Of a stretch of 64,000 nt of DNA, positions 1 to 9,924 are shown one piece after another. The notes beneath the pieces were generated by a model. That model saw only the letters and a list, made by a program, of their open reading frames with translations. It did no database searches and was not told the DNA's origin. Positions within the stretch are counted from its first letter, which is position 1; every line of letters begins with the position of its first letter. The translations under genes were made by a program, and so were the position numbers. The stretch is from the NCBI RefSeq assembly GCF_947241705.1, contig NC_079268.1:186001-250000 (forward strand), written 5' to 3'. This DNA is from Saccharomyces mikatae IFO 1815. Lineage: Eukaryota > Ascomycota > Saccharomycetes > Saccharomycetales > Saccharomycetaceae.

Positions 1-557
1 GACCAAAGGGGAACAATGAATGGCTCTACTTTTTTGTTATTCCTGACATGAAGCTTTATATAATCAAGGAAACAAACATTGAGGAATTTGCCTCCTTCTT
101 ACACGAAGGCGTTTTCCAAGCACCAAGATTATCCTTTCAAGATTACTTGAGTGGTAAAGCCAAGGTTGCTCCACACGTTCAACACGTTCATCGCAAAAAT
201 CTTACAAGGTTTCACGGTGAAACTTTTCTTCGAGATTGGAATTTAGTCTGCGGGCATTTTAAGAGAGATGAGAAGTGTGGAGAAATGGGGCCAGACATAA
301 TTAAGGCATTTCAAGACGAAAATTTGCTATCTGAGAATAACTTAGCTATAATTTCTCATGTCGGCGGTCATATTTTTGCTGGCAACGTGATTTTTTATAA
401 ATTATTTGGTGGAGGAGATGGAGGAAGTGCCCAAAGCAAGCTCGACTCATTATGGTTTGGCAAGGTCTACCCACACAATTTGAAACTCTTATGCGAGAAC
501 TTGGAAAACGGAAGAATTATCGATGAAATGTACAGGGGTGGTATATCGATGAACTAA
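1..557 (+). CDS. AIM32: Aim32, thioredoxin-like [2Fe-2S] protein (5' end cut by window)
   Basis: The reading frame is open from the first bases and ends at 557, so this is the C-terminal ~185 residues of a protein of about 311 aa. It shows a CX8C pair (CGHFKRDEKCG), then 26 residues, then HVGGH. This is the cluster-binding pattern described for the thioredoxin-like ferredoxins of the Aim32/Apd1 family. The C-terminus (MYRGGISMN) matches the S. cerevisiae protein as I recall it. Aim32 is reported in the mitochondrial matrix and intermembrane space, linked to redox quality control; that role is family knowledge. The ATG at 48 is internal, not the start. Convergent with RSE1. Confidence 0.93.
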   Translation, partial: PKGNNEWLYFFVIPDMKLYIIKETNIEEFASFLHEGVFQAPRLSFQDYLSGKAKVAPHVQHVHRKNLTRFHGETFLRDWNLVCGHFKRDEKCGEMGPDIIKAFQDENLLSENNLAIISHVGGHIFAGNVIFYKLFGGGDGGSAQSKLDSLWFGKVYPHNLKLLCENLENGRIIDEMYRGGISMN

Positions 558-707
558 AAAATTTGTTATAAAAATTAAAAGCAAGACGATGATGAATTAT
601 GGATTTTTTATATTTACTTCTATACATCTTTATATATTCCTGAACATATGCTTTTTTAAAAAACTACAATCACTGCTTTATACTCCTTGTTCATTCTTTT
701 ACACTAA
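558..707. other. AIM32-RSE1 convergent intergenic spacer
   Basis: AT-rich spacer between two convergent genes. It holds an exact match to the 11-base origin consensus WTTTAYRTTTW at 606-616. Such matches are common by chance in yeast AT-rich DNA, so an origin is only a weak possibility. Confidence 0.25.
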
Positions 708-3700
708 TTAAATGTAATTTGTTCTAACCTCAATTATGCTATGAATTATATCCTTTACTTGAATATTCTTCAGATTGTTGGTTAAAAATTCTTGTTCAAT
801 CAAGGAAAGCCTCAAAAAATTCTCACATAGATCTCCGTCAATAACTTTGCGCACAGGGGCATAATAGCTTCTATAGTTTTGGTGATCTCGGCCTACAACG
901 GAATAAGACCCCTCACATATTGGTTCGTCAACTATGTCATGCAGTCCGTGTAACACAACGCTAGCTAATTCCTCTTCATCATCTTCCTTTCGCATGTTCT
1001 TATTTCTCTTTCGTGACTCATAATCTAAATAAAACGAATCATCTGCCTCAGCCATTATACTTTCGATTTTTTTCATCATTAAAACATTCCCCTTTGATAA
1101 TAATGGAATAAAGCAGCCAACAGTGCCTTGTAAACCCATATAGATGCAGCCAGGTCTATCAGAATTTGAAATGCTGTCCAAGATATGGAAATCTGTGATG
1201 ATATCATTGACGAAAAAGTGATTCAATAGTTGAAATTTAAACTTGCAGTCATAAGTATTGGGCAGTTTCTGCTGTAAGCTTATAAGGTCCAGCGGGTACT
1301 TAATAGTGTTATCTGATAATTCTTCAGGATTACAATTTGATATTATTTTTTCGCATTCTAGCGGACACCTTAAAGTCCACACATTTCCGAACTTATCAGC
1401 GCCTATTATTGTTGCCTCATCTAAAAATTTCAAAGTTGCCACATGGCGTTTTACGGAGTCATCGACAATTGGAATAAAAATATTTCCAGCAGGATTCCAG
1501 ATAAATAGAGTGACAGATTCGTGTATGTCGCCAACAGCCAATCTTTCATGATTCCACTGGTCCATGGATACAATTTTTGTTATGGATACGGGAGTCTGCG
1601 TTACAGATCTTCTCAACAGCTGCTTTTTCCCTAAGCCGTAGAGGACAATAGTGGAATCGATGGCGGTGAGTAGAAAATTTTTAAACTTCAACATGGAATA
1701 TATCGGTGAGATGATATTGGTTTGATGAATTGGTTCAATCTCAAAAGATGACTGGTCTTTATTAACTAGTACTTTGTATGTGAGCAGTCTTTTATCTTCA
1801 GCACAAATTACGAGATGGTTAGCCTGCCTCGTGAAGTCCACTATAGCCGCAGAAATGCAGCGCACATTGTGTAGTATTATGAACAAAATATTTGATTTGT
1901 TGTAGTTCAAGCATATACCATTAACTCGCAATGATAGACGGCATTGCTGTATGTCAGAGTGGTTGTCAATGAACAGAAAATGTTTCGGTTTATTCGGAAA
2001 TGATAAGATAACGCGAGGTTGGAATAGAGATACTTGCAATGTTTCCCCTTCTTCTACTTCTGATTCTTCTTTTCCTTCTTCTTCTTCATTATCATCATCA
2101 TCATTATCTTCTTTTTTTTCCTCTTCGTTGATTTCATTTTCTATTCCATTCTCTTGCTTTTCAACACTTGATTCATCGACGTGAAACCAGTTGTCCAAAG
2201 TTGGAAAATTAAAAACTTTACCGATATCCAAACGCCCTGATTTCGTTATTGAACAGATACCGTTCACCTCTACATCTGCGTTAACGAATTTGGAACAACT
2301 CAACATACTTTGATCTTTTAACAGTCGTATGTTCCATATGTTATTCCAGGTGTAGCTTACCCATGTAGAAGAAGAATGACAAAAAACACATGAAATCAAG
2401 TTGGTTTTATTATTATCTTCTTCTTCTTCTTTTTCTTCTTCCTCTTCTTCATCATCGTCATCGTCTTCTTCTTCTTTCAATGACGTAGATATATTCTGTA
2501 AATATGACAGGGAAACAGGTTTCAAGCCAAGAAATCGTTTTTTAATGTCATTAAAAGTTCCATCAACGTCTTGTATATGGAATCTCATGTACACACCATT
2601 TTCTAAACCAACATGCAGATTAAGCATTCCTATCCAAGAATCTCTAATCATGATCATGTCAGAAATTTTTTCATTGACAAGTTGTAGACTTATTACAGAT
2701 AAAAAATCCTCCTTTTGGTCTCTAAGAGACATTATTTTAATTATACCTTCGTTATCAGCTATGGCTAATAAATCAGCATGCTGTGTATCTTGTACAATGG
2801 AAAGTCTAGACGGCATTGTATCCAATTCTGGGTGAGTTGTCAGTTCAATTAATGAATCTGTGGATGAATCTATCTTAAAATAGACCAATTCGTAATTTGA
2901 TAATGCTATGATCAGCTGTGTCTTCGAGGATGTTGCACACACAATACGAATACCTGCTGGGGGTACCCAAGTCAACTTATTAGAATACTTGGATTTACCA
3001 CTTGGTACAATATGCCTCAATTCCGCAGTGCATACTTGAATAATAGAATGTGAACCCATTAGGCATGTATGGATTGTAGTATCTTGAGATAGCTTGAAAG
3101 TTGAACTTGTTGCTTCGTCAGGTGTTAGTTCTTCCATGGATTCATTGTCAATCTGTAATATCATTGTTTTCTTGGGGAAAGTTATGAATAGAAGAGTATT
3201 GTTGTCACCTGTTGCTGCAGGATCAGGTATTAACCATAATTTAGTTGCGTTTGGTGGCAAACTAGTAGATATCAAATTAGAGTAATTCACAGCGTTTGTT
3301 AGAGTTATTATCTTGCTATTCGTAAAATGTTTAGTGACAATAGAAAGTGGCGAATCACTCAAAATTTGAGATCTAATTGATGGATTCAAATTTAGCTGTT
3401 GTGATAATATACTCAAATTTTGTAATTCGACGGATGGTTCGAAAACCAGCGAATTATTTGGATTTTTTGAGGTTAAAATCTTAGAAGGATCGTTCTCTAC
3501 ACCCAGTTGTTCAAACTGAAATAGAAAGTTGTTGTTCATTTCAGATAATGCAAACAGGTAACCACTCTTGAAAATGTGTAATTGATGTGAATTTTGGATT
3601 GTATCAAAATAGGATAACTGAATTAGCGGTCTATTTCTATCATTATTATCGGGCCTAACTGTTAATTTGAAAAGGTCACCATGGTTGGATTGTAGGAGAA

Positions 3701-4691
3701 CAAAAAAATCATTTTTCAATTTCTGTACTATGCCTGAAATAATTGTTACGTTTTTCTGACTGTTTCTTATGCCAGCTCTCTGAGGTATTTCCACTTTTAA
3801 GCTAAAAAATCCATTCATGTCCTTAATAAGGATATGATTTTCGAAGCCAATGACAACAAAAGGATTGAAAAGGGAATCATCGTCAACATCATAGTTGTTG
3901 TCGTTGAGGGAAGTTGTTATACCATACCGCGACAAATCTGGTAAGCTTAAGATGAAGCCTGCTGATGAATTGACTGAATAATCAGCCTTTTTGACGATAT
4001 GATTCAAGCCCAATTCAAGTACATAGAATATCAAGTGTACTGATAGTTGAGCAGCGGTATTGTCAATTTCTAAAGTAACAAAACATGGATTATTAAAATT
4101 TACATCACAAACAGTCATATCTAATGTTACCATATGAGGCCTAATGATTTCCAGGGGAGAGGATATCCTCAATTTTTGGGCATAATCAACGAGGAAACAC
4201 AATTTATTCTGTTCTACAGATGAAAGAACTATACAACGCCCATTAGGGTCGATTTCCATGTACGATATGGGAGATACTCTTCGAAGGGTGGTTCTACTTA
4301 ACGGTTGATTCACCAAAGTCTTTAGTTTAAACGTACCGGCTTGCATAGCGATCTGCACAATACTTAAATTGCCAGAGTCAGAAGTTAACACCAAAAAAGT
4401 GGGCCAATTGGAAGCGTTTTTCCTTGACCCAGAATGTGGCAAGTCGAGCGACTTCATCGAGGTTATCGTTGCAAACAGGTTTTGGAATTTAGTAACAAGC
4501 TTCATCTGCCCTTCTGAAGTATCATAGAGCTCCAAGTGTGTCTCAGTAGCAATACACAATTGCGACTGCTCACGCCTGGACCCCGCATCCAGATCCACGA
4601 AGTGCCCTATGCAGGAGTGCCTAAAGTTTGTCTGTTTTTGTAACGTGAGATGGTATAAGTACAGATCATTATCCTTAGCAACCATTGTCAT
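708..4691 (-). CDS. RSE1: Rse1, U2 snRNP SF3b subunit (SF3b130 homologue)
   Basis: A 1327-aa protein of the SF3b130/DDB1/CPSF-A beta-propeller family, needed for U2 snRNP addition to the branch site during pre-spliceosome assembly in the nucleus. Long stretches match S. cerevisiae Rse1, e.g. HLTLQKQTNFRHSCIGHFVD near the N-terminus and GCIYMGLQGTVGCFIPLLSK near the C-terminus. The CPSF-A-like region is in the last ~300 residues. Two Asp/Glu tracts (about residues 733-757 and 865-900) lie between propeller blades and are of a kind that changes length quickly. The start is at 4691 (MTMVAK...). An ATG further upstream (4832) reaches a stop after 29 codons, so the protein begins later than the annotated 1361-aa S. 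cerevisiae form as I recall it. Confidence 0.95.
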   Translation of the reverse strand: MTMVAKDNDLYLYHLTLQKQTNFRHSCIGHFVDLDAGSRREQSQLCIATETHLELYDTSEGQMKLVTKFQNLFATITSMKSLDLPHSGSRKNASNWPTFLVLTSDSGNLSIVQIAMQAGTFKLKTLVNQPLSRTTLRRVSPISYMEIDPNGRCIVLSSVEQNKLCFLVDYAQKLRISSPLEIIRPHMVTLDMTVCDVNFNNPCFVTLEIDNTAAQLSVHLIFYVLELGLNHIVKKADYSVNSSAGFILSLPDLSRYGITTSLNDNNYDVDDDSLFNPFVVIGFENHILIKDMNGFFSLKVEIPQRAGIRNSQKNVTIISGIVQKLKNDFFVLLQSNHGDLFKLTVRPDNNDRNRPLIQLSYFDTIQNSHQLHIFKSGYLFALSEMNNNFLFQFEQLGVENDPSKILTSKNPNNSLVFEPSVELQNLSILSQQLNLNPSIRSQILSDSPLSIVTKHFTNSKIITLTNAVNYSNLISTSLPPNATKLWLIPDPAATGDNNTLLFITFPKKTMILQIDNESMEELTPDEATSSTFKLSQDTTIHTCLMGSHSIIQVCTAELRHIVPSGKSKYSNKLTWVPPAGIRIVCATSSKTQLIIALSNYELVYFKIDSSTDSLIELTTHPELDTMPSRLSIVQDTQHADLLAIADNEGIIKIMSLRDQKEDFLSVISLQLVNEKISDMIMIRDSWIGMLNLHVGLENGVYMRFHIQDVDGTFNDIKKRFLGLKPVSLSYLQNISTSLKEEEDDDDDEEEEEEKEEEEDNNKTNLISCVFCHSSSTWVSYTWNNIWNIRLLKDQSMLSCSKFVNADVEVNGICSITKSGRLDIGKVFNFPTLDNWFHVDESSVEKQENGIENEINEEEKKEDNDDDDNEEEEGKEESEVEEGETLQVSLFQPRVILSFPNKPKHFLFIDNHSDIQQCRLSLRVNGICLNYNKSNILFIILHNVRCISAAIVDFTRQANHLVICAEDKRLLTYKVLVNKDQSSFEIEPIHQTNIISPIYSMLKFKNFLLTAIDSTIVLYGLGKKQLLRRSVTQTPVSITKIVSMDQWNHERLAVGDIHESVTLFIWNPAGNIFIPIVDDSVKRHVATLKFLDEATIIGADKFGNVWTLRCPLECEKIISNCNPEELSDNTIKYPLDLISLQQKLPNTYDCKFKFQLLNHFFVNDIITDFHILDSISNSDRPGCIYMGLQGTVGCFIPLLSKGNVLMMKKIESIMAEADDSFYLDYESRKRNKNMRKEDDEEELASVVLHGLHDIVDEPICEGSYSVVGRDHQNYRSYYAPVRKVIDGDLCENFLRLSLIEQEFLTNNLKNIQVKDIIHSIIEVRTNYI

Positions 4692-4742
4692 GTCGTGGTC
4701 ACTCCCTGCTCTTCTTTTTGCTTCCGTTTCAAATCAGCATGG

Positions 4743-4832
4743 TCATCGTTGTCCTAGCTTGCTAATATACTTGAAGTATCTTGTACGTATATAGCGATAA
4801 TGTACTACCGCCATTTTGCCACCTCCCCACAT
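4743..4832 (-). other. 29-codon upstream reading frame before RSE1
   Basis: An ATG at 4832 opens a frame beginning MWGGGKMAVV that ends with TGA at 4745-4743, 51 bases before the RSE1 start. The beginning resembles the annotated start of S. cerevisiae Rse1 as I remember it, but here it is not continuous with the body of the protein. It is either a small regulatory upstream frame or a non-coding leftover. Confidence 0.45.
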
Positions 4833-4953
4833 TTAATGTGGAAAATATTATAAAAAAGAGAGAGAAAAGAAACTGATGGTGCTATTGTTTCCTTTCGTAG
4901 AGAGGGGAGTCAGAGATCGGTGGATATTGTTTTGATAGAGGGCGATTGCAAGT

Positions 4954-6171
4954 ATGGAGATTTACATTAGACTTAACGCAGATGTCGAGCATGACTATGC
5001 ATTCCAGATGTCAAATGAAGACACTATTAATAATAAGATCAAGAATATTTTCCCTTCCGGAACGGGTTTGGCGGACTTAATGGTGCTGAGACCATCTATT
5101 TTCCATGAGAAAGTCCCTGTAAAGTTTCATAAGTCCATTCACCCGGGATACCTGTCTGAGGGTGGTTGTTTGATGTTCCATTATGACGCTGATAACGAAG
5201 AAAACCTCGAGGAGTTGAACGACTCCAAACCACTTATTGATCAGTTGTGGCCTGGTCAACTTGTTGTTCCAGAATGGAAACTCTCCAAGAAAAACATATG
5301 GGTGTACGCTACCATCATGCTGGCTTGGTTGTACACTGATTTGCCCGACGCCATTTCCCCAACACCGGGTATTTGTTTGACTAATCAATTGTCTCGATTA
5401 TTGATTCCCGTGGCCAAACACATGGACTTACCTGAAATTGCTGCTAAGCTGGAACAAGAAATTCAGGCAAACTATTCTAGCCTTGTGGCTCAATGGCTTT
5501 TCTTTGTCATGCACATTTTAAAAGTGGCGGTGATTACTTTATTTCTCAAACTGGGTATTGCTAACCCCATCAGCTTTAACCCTTACAAGTTATGGACCCT
5601 GAGAGATTTAACTTCTCCCTCTGCTAAGAGTAATAATGCTAAAAACTCTGCAGGCAATAGTAGTGCTACTGACTTGAAAACACGTTTGCGCTCTCTAGGT
5701 TGGATTGGCGCTAAGAGAGCTACCTATGATGATTACCAAACTAACTATTATAACTATGTCATCGATAAAATGGGCGGTGCAGTTGCTGCGTACAGAGCAG
5801 GTGCAATCAGGAAAGCAGCAGCTCCAGGTATTCAATTGGTGGCTGGCGAGGGTTTTCAAACCCCTCTGGAAGACAGGTTCACTGCTTCCACCTTCACGGC
5901 CATTAAAACTGAACGTAAGTTTATTCTAAGTGAAGAATATTTTGTGGAGCTGGAAAACAACTTAAAGAAGATCTTGGAAGAATATGACGGTGATATTGGT
6001 AAAATGAATGCTGAAATTCGGAGGTTTAGAAGGTTCGGTATATATGAACCTGATGAAAAATTGGCCACACTAGTGAAGCTCAGAAGAGAAATCGCCGACG
6101 AAAAAGAGAAAGCATCTAACAATGATGCCGCCTCTGATATCGAAAAGATTGATGTGAAAAAATCTAAATAA
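4954..6171 (+). CDS. GSF2: Gsf2, ER membrane protein for Hxt1 export and glucose signalling
   Basis: 405 aa; the S. cerevisiae protein is 403 aa. Gsf2 is an ER membrane protein that helps certain hexose transporters (Hxt1) and amino-acid permeases leave the ER; mutants lose glucose repression indirectly. Hydrophobic segments lie at about residues 112-130 (IWVYATIMLAWLYTD) and 178-205 (WLFFVMHILKVAVITLFLKL). The last four residues are KKSK, which fits the KKXX cytosolic dilysine signal for retrieval to the ER. The cytosolic tail is charged and probably helical. The promoter is shared with the divergent RSE1. Start chosen at the first ATG, which gives the expected length. Confidence 0.94.
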   Translation: MEIYIRLNADVEHDYAFQMSNEDTINNKIKNIFPSGTGLADLMVLRPSIFHEKVPVKFHKSIHPGYLSEGGCLMFHYDADNEENLEELNDSKPLIDQLWPGQLVVPEWKLSKKNIWVYATIMLAWLYTDLPDAISPTPGICLTNQLSRLLIPVAKHMDLPEIAAKLEQEIQANYSSLVAQWLFFVMHILKVAVITLFLKLGIANPISFNPYKLWTLRDLTSPSAKSNNAKNSAGNSSATDLKTRLRSLGWIGAKRATYDDYQTNYYNYVIDKMGGAVAAYRAGAIRKAAAPGIQLVAGEGFQTPLEDRFTASTFTAIKTERKFILSEEYFVELENNLKKILEEYDGDIGKMNAEIRRFRRFGIYEPDEKLATLVKLRREIADEKEKASNNDAASDIEKIDVKKSK

Positions 6172-6230
6172 CTTCAGAAACAGGTCGCCTTCATCTGGAC
6201 TTTTTTAACAATCCCCAGCGGTTAACCACC

Positions 6231-6282
<52 letters not shown>

Positions 6283-6568
6283 TTACCACTTCTACTAGAG
6301 AGCCCTTTTTTTATTCCTGGTATTATTGTACTATCCTGTTTATCTTCGTTGTTATTCTTTTATGAAATTTTACTCCTTTTATTCATTTCCTTACAACTTA
6401 ACTGTTCTAGTAGTGCGTTTTTTTTGTTTTATTGTTTATCAGCCATTATTGGCTTTTTGTTATTATCATTATCATTATAAATATTTCATACAATATATAC
6501 AATAAATGAAACTTAATATACTCTTAATGCATTTTTTTTGAGGTTAAGAAAGGCAAGAGAAGCCTCAT
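6172..6568. other. GSF2-PRM6 convergent spacer
   Basis: AT-rich 3' flanks of two convergent genes. Apart from the triplet repeat at 6225-6281 I see no gene or RNA. Confidence 0.6.
6225..6281 (+). repeat. (ACC)5(ACT)14 triplet microsatellite
   Basis: About five ACC units run into about fourteen perfect ACT units just after the GSF2 stop. It lies outside coding sequence, probably in the 3' UTR of GSF2, and would be expected to vary in length between strains. Confidence 0.9.
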
Positions 6569-7633
6569 TTACATTCGCATACATTTATACTTGTATTTCT
6601 GGGGGAAGTATGCCTTTATAGGTGTATATACCCTTTCGAACGCTTCTCCATCAGAGTAGCAGTAATAACTTGGTATCGTACCTTGATCACTACAACTTAA
6701 ATTGTCATAGTCAAGGCTTTTTTTCATTTCATTGTCATCATATATGATTGTTTCTTCTTCTTCATCTCTCAATATCCCCAATTCACAGACCGTCTTACTT
6801 AAGTTGTCATCGATAACTTTAGAGACATACTTTCTTAATCTCAATTCATACCCTTTCACCTTCTTTTCATTCGATAAGAATCTCGGATGTATAAATACAA
6901 TGAATATTACTATACTTAAGATTAGCTTGCTTATTAGAATTACCCATATGATAAAAGAAAACAGCATGAAAGACAAAATCACACTTTCTTCATAATTTGT
7001 TTTAGCAATATGTTTTATCTTGTTTATTATTCCATTCAGATTGTCCAAATTACCCAGGTTTTGTGTACTGTTAGCTTTACTACTGGTCTCATTTGAAACT
7101 GTTAGTAGCACTGACCATAAAGTTAATCCGTTTATTATTTGTCTTGGAGAGTCACCAAGTAATAGCTTCAAACATCCACTGATTTCGAAATATGAAAAAA
7201 ATAACCATTTTCCAAATTTTTTCTCATCTTTCAATACTATCAACTCAAAAATTTGATACTTTCTAAAATTGAATAGACAATTCATTAATCTGCTAACGCC
7301 ATTCATATAGTTCGGTGTAATCTCTTTCTTCTTAAAAACTTTCAATCCAATTATCAGTTCCACAATTAATATCAACGAAGAGCACAATATGCAACCGCTA
7401 AACAACCATTTAGAAATACGAAACGCCAAAAAAGGTTGAATGATGTTATTTGACCATGTATTAAATGCCAGCAATTTAACACATGTATATATATCAGAAG
7501 AAAACATGGCCACATGTAGTACTGATTGACACCAGGTATATAAAATATACTGTATTTTTGTTGACCACTTTGCTGTCGGAATGAGGTCCATATCAATATC
7601 CTGAAATTTTAATTTTTGTGAGATTAATTCCAT
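6569..7633 (-). CDS. PRM6: Prm6, pheromone-regulated membrane protein (K+ import, Kch2)
   Basis: 354 aa against 352 in S. cerevisiae. Prm6 (Kch2) and its paralogue Kch1 are plasma-membrane proteins that promote potassium entry, which in turn activates calcium influx during mating. Hydrophobic stretches are visible at about residues 74-97 (WLFSGCILCSSLILIVELII) and 217-247 (FMLFSFIIWVILISKLILSI), with shorter candidates at ~28-45 and ~142-180. The C-terminal third is hydrophilic with an acidic patch. It is divergent from PRP39. Copies of TGAAACA, the Ste12 pheromone response element, lie upstream at 7786-7792 and 7872-7878, fitting induction by mating factor. Confidence 0.92.
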   Translation of the reverse strand: MELISQKLKFQDIDMDLIPTAKWSTKIQYILYTWCQSVLHVAMFSSDIYTCVKLLAFNTWSNNIIQPFLAFRISKWLFSGCILCSSLILIVELIIGLKVFKKKEITPNYMNGVSRLMNCLFNFRKYQIFELIVLKDEKKFGKWLFFSYFEISGCLKLLLGDSPRQIINGLTLWSVLLTVSNETSSKANSTQNLGNLDNLNGIINKIKHIAKTNYEESVILSFMLFSFIIWVILISKLILSIVIFIVFIHPRFLSNEKKVKGYELRLRKYVSKVIDDNLSKTVCELGILRDEEEETIIYDDNEMKKSLDYDNLSCSDQGTIPSYYCYSDGEAFERVYTPIKAYFPQKYKYKCMRM

Positions 7634-7785
7634 TCTTTTAGTATTCTATTTCCATTTTCTTTTCTCCCTCTTGGTTCTGTATGATTCGAATAGGCTAACA
7701 TTGACTTTCCAGTCTATTCATTGTTAATTTTTCATCCTACAGGTATGACCATAGTTTTTATTTATATACGGCTGTATTTTACCAT

Positions 7786-7878
7786 TGTTTCAGATCTTCA
7801 TTTTTCATTACAATAAACTGCTGTTTTTCATGTTACCTTTTTTTAATATTTTACGTCGCCGCCGCTCATCTTGAAACA
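7786..7878 (-). promoter_or_regulatory. Two Ste12 pheromone response elements upstream of PRM6
   Basis: TGTTTCA at 7786-7792 is TGAAACA on the PRM6 strand, and TGAAACA at 7872-7878 lies in the opposite orientation 80 bases further from the gene. Exact copies of this core close together are the usual Ste12 arrangement. They sit in the PRM6-PRP39 divergent spacer (7634-8034), which otherwise shows only AT-rich promoter sequence. Confidence 0.6.
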
Positions 7879-8034
7879 GTTCCAATACAATCTTGAGCAT
7901 GAGTTTCAAACTTGAACAGTACCGCATAAGTGAATTTTAAAGTAGAGACGGGTCTTTCACAGCCATTTCTTTGTTCATTAAAACTTTTTGAGCCGTCACT
8001 GCTATTTGGTACTAGACAATTCTTCTTTTTAGTT

Positions 8035-9924
8035 ATGTCAGATGAAACACACTTTACAATAGAAGAAATTGAGCCTAGGCGTGATGCCCTTCGAGGTCTA
8101 GACACCCTGTTTCTTCAAGATAATGAAGCACTGGTACAGGCCTATCGTGATTTGGACTGGTCCAATATTCACTCGTTGACCCAAATGGTGGATACTATAG
8201 AGCAAACAGTAGTGAAATATGGTGATCCTAACGATTCAATTAAATTGGCTTTGGAGACTATTCTGTGGCAAATATTGCGCAAGTACCCTCTATTATTTGG
8301 ATTTTGGAAGAGATTCACCACTATTGAGTACCAGTTGTTTGGTCTCAAAAAATCGATTGCTGTTCTCGCCACTTCAGTGAAATGGTTCCCAACTTCTCTG
8401 GAGTTATGGTGTGACTATTTAAATGTGCTGTGCGTTAATAACCCGAATGAAAAGGACTTTATTAGAAAAAACTTTCAAATCGCCAAAGGCCTTATTGGTA
8501 AGCAGTTTTTGTCACATCCGTTTTGGGATAAGTTTATAGAGTTTGAAGTTGGACAAGAGAATTGGGATGACGTCCAAAAAATATACGAATATATCATTGA
8601 AATTCCTCTTCATCAGTATGCAAGATTTTTTACAGCTTACAAGAAGTTTCTAAATGAAAAGAACCTGGAAACAACTAGAAATATTGATATAGTCTTGAAA
8701 AGGACACAAACAATTGTGAATGAGATTTGGCAGTTTGAATCAAAGATCAAACAGCCGTTCTTTAACCTGGGCGAAGTTTTAAATGGTGATTTGGAAAATT
8801 GGTCAAAATATCTGAAATTTGTAATTGACTCTTCGAAATCCCTAGATAAGGAATTCATTATGTCAGTTTTTGACAGATGTTTAATTCCTTGTCTTTATCA
8901 TGAAAAAGTATGGATAATGTACATTAACTGGTTGACAAAGGAAGATGTACCTGACGAAGTAATAGTGGACACTTATCAAAGAGCCAGCACTTTTTTACCA
9001 CTAGATTTCAAAACTTTAAGATATGACTTTCTCAAGTTTTTGAAAAAAAAATACAAATCAAATAATATCCTATTCAATAAGATTTTTAATGAAACAGTGT
9101 CGCGTTTTTTGAAGATCTGGCCCAACGATGTTTCACTTATGACGGAGTATATAAGTATGTGGAAAAGACATTCTTTCAAAAATTCCCTAGATCAACCGCC
9201 TAAGGAAATTTTAGAGAAACAAACTTCCTTCACTAAAATTCTAGAGGCATCAATCACCAATTATATGAATAATCAAATTGACACCGAGGTATATTTACAG
9301 ACTTTGATAAACGATAAAAACTTAAGTATAGTAGTGGTGGAACTAATAAAAACTACATGGCTTGTACTCAAAAATAATATGCAAACAAGGAAGTATTTTA
9401 ATTTTTACCAAAAAAACTCTCTCATTAAAGATTCTGTGCCGTTTTGGTTAACTTACTACAAATTTGAAAAGAGTAATGTGAACTTCACCAAGCTGAATAA
9501 ATTTATTAGACAACTTGGCGTAGAAATATATCTGCCAACTACAGTAATGAATGATATTTTAACAGACTACAGAACTTTCTATTTGACGCATTCAAATATC
9601 GTCATGTATGAATCTTCCACGACAGATTTGAATGCTTTTGACCCTATTTTATATCCTGAGATGAAAATTTCGAATCCAAAATATGACCCAATTGTGGATA
9701 TCAAAGCAAATTCAGAAAGGTATAAAAGCACGGAATGGAAAGAGGCTGGTCACATCGGAATAATGGCGGAAAGACCGCAAATATCGAATAGTATAATTGA
9801 GAGCAATTCAGGAAATTTGGTTCAAAGACCTTTAAATTTGCCAAATTTTAGGAACTTGGAGAAAATTAATCAGGTAAAGATAAATGATTTATACACTGGA
9901 GAATTTCTCTCTAAAAGTAAATGA
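8035..9924 (+). CDS. PRP39: Prp39, U1 snRNP component
   Basis: 629 aa when started at 8035 (MSDETHFTIEEIEP), the same length as S. cerevisiae Prp39. The frame is open upstream to an ATG at 7930, but those 35 codons are Phe/Leu-rich and do not resemble the known start. Prp39 is a HAT-repeat (half-TPR) scaffold that pairs with Prp42 in the yeast U1 snRNP and is needed for 5' splice-site commitment. HAT-like helices rich in aromatic residues (e.g. FWKRFTTIEYQLFG, FWDKFIEFEVGQENW) recur over most of the protein. Confidence 0.95.
   Translation: MSDETHFTIEEIEPRRDALRGLDTLFLQDNEALVQAYRDLDWSNIHSLTQMVDTIEQTVVKYGDPNDSIKLALETILWQILRKYPLLFGFWKRFTTIEYQLFGLKKSIAVLATSVKWFPTSLELWCDYLNVLCVNNPNEKDFIRKNFQIAKGLIGKQFLSHPFWDKFIEFEVGQENWDDVQKIYEYIIEIPLHQYARFFTAYKKFLNEKNLETTRNIDIVLKRTQTIVNEIWQFESKIKQPFFNLGEVLNGDLENWSKYLKFVIDSSKSLDKEFIMSVFDRCLIPCLYHEKVWIMYINWLTKEDVPDEVIVDTYQRASTFLPLDFKTLRYDFLKFLKKKYKSNNILFNKIFNETVSRFLKIWPNDVSLMTEYISMWKRHSFKNSLDQPPKEILEKQTSFTKILEASITNYMNNQIDTEVYLQTLINDKNLSIVVVELIKTTWLVLKNNMQTRKYFNFYQKNSLIKDSVPFWLTYYKFEKSNVNFTKLNKFIRQLGVEIYLPTTVMNDILTDYRTFYLTHSNIVMYESSTTDLNAFDPILYPEMKISNPKYDPIVDIKANSERYKSTEWKEAGHIGIMAERPQISNSIIESNSGNLVQRPLNLPNFRNLEKINQVKINDLYTGEFLSKSK

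Noticed and set aside
606-616. Exact origin-consensus 11-mers here and at 26395, 34570 and 54240
   Set aside because: The motif is expected many times by chance in AT-rich yeast DNA; without B elements or replication data I do not call origins.
2401-2835. Ser-rich 144-codon frame antisense to RSE1
   Set aside because: Caused by the Glu/Asp tract of Rse1 read on the other strand.
7930-8034. Earlier in-frame ATG for PRP39
   Set aside because: The added 35 residues are unlike Prp39; the ATG at 8035 gives the known 629 aa.
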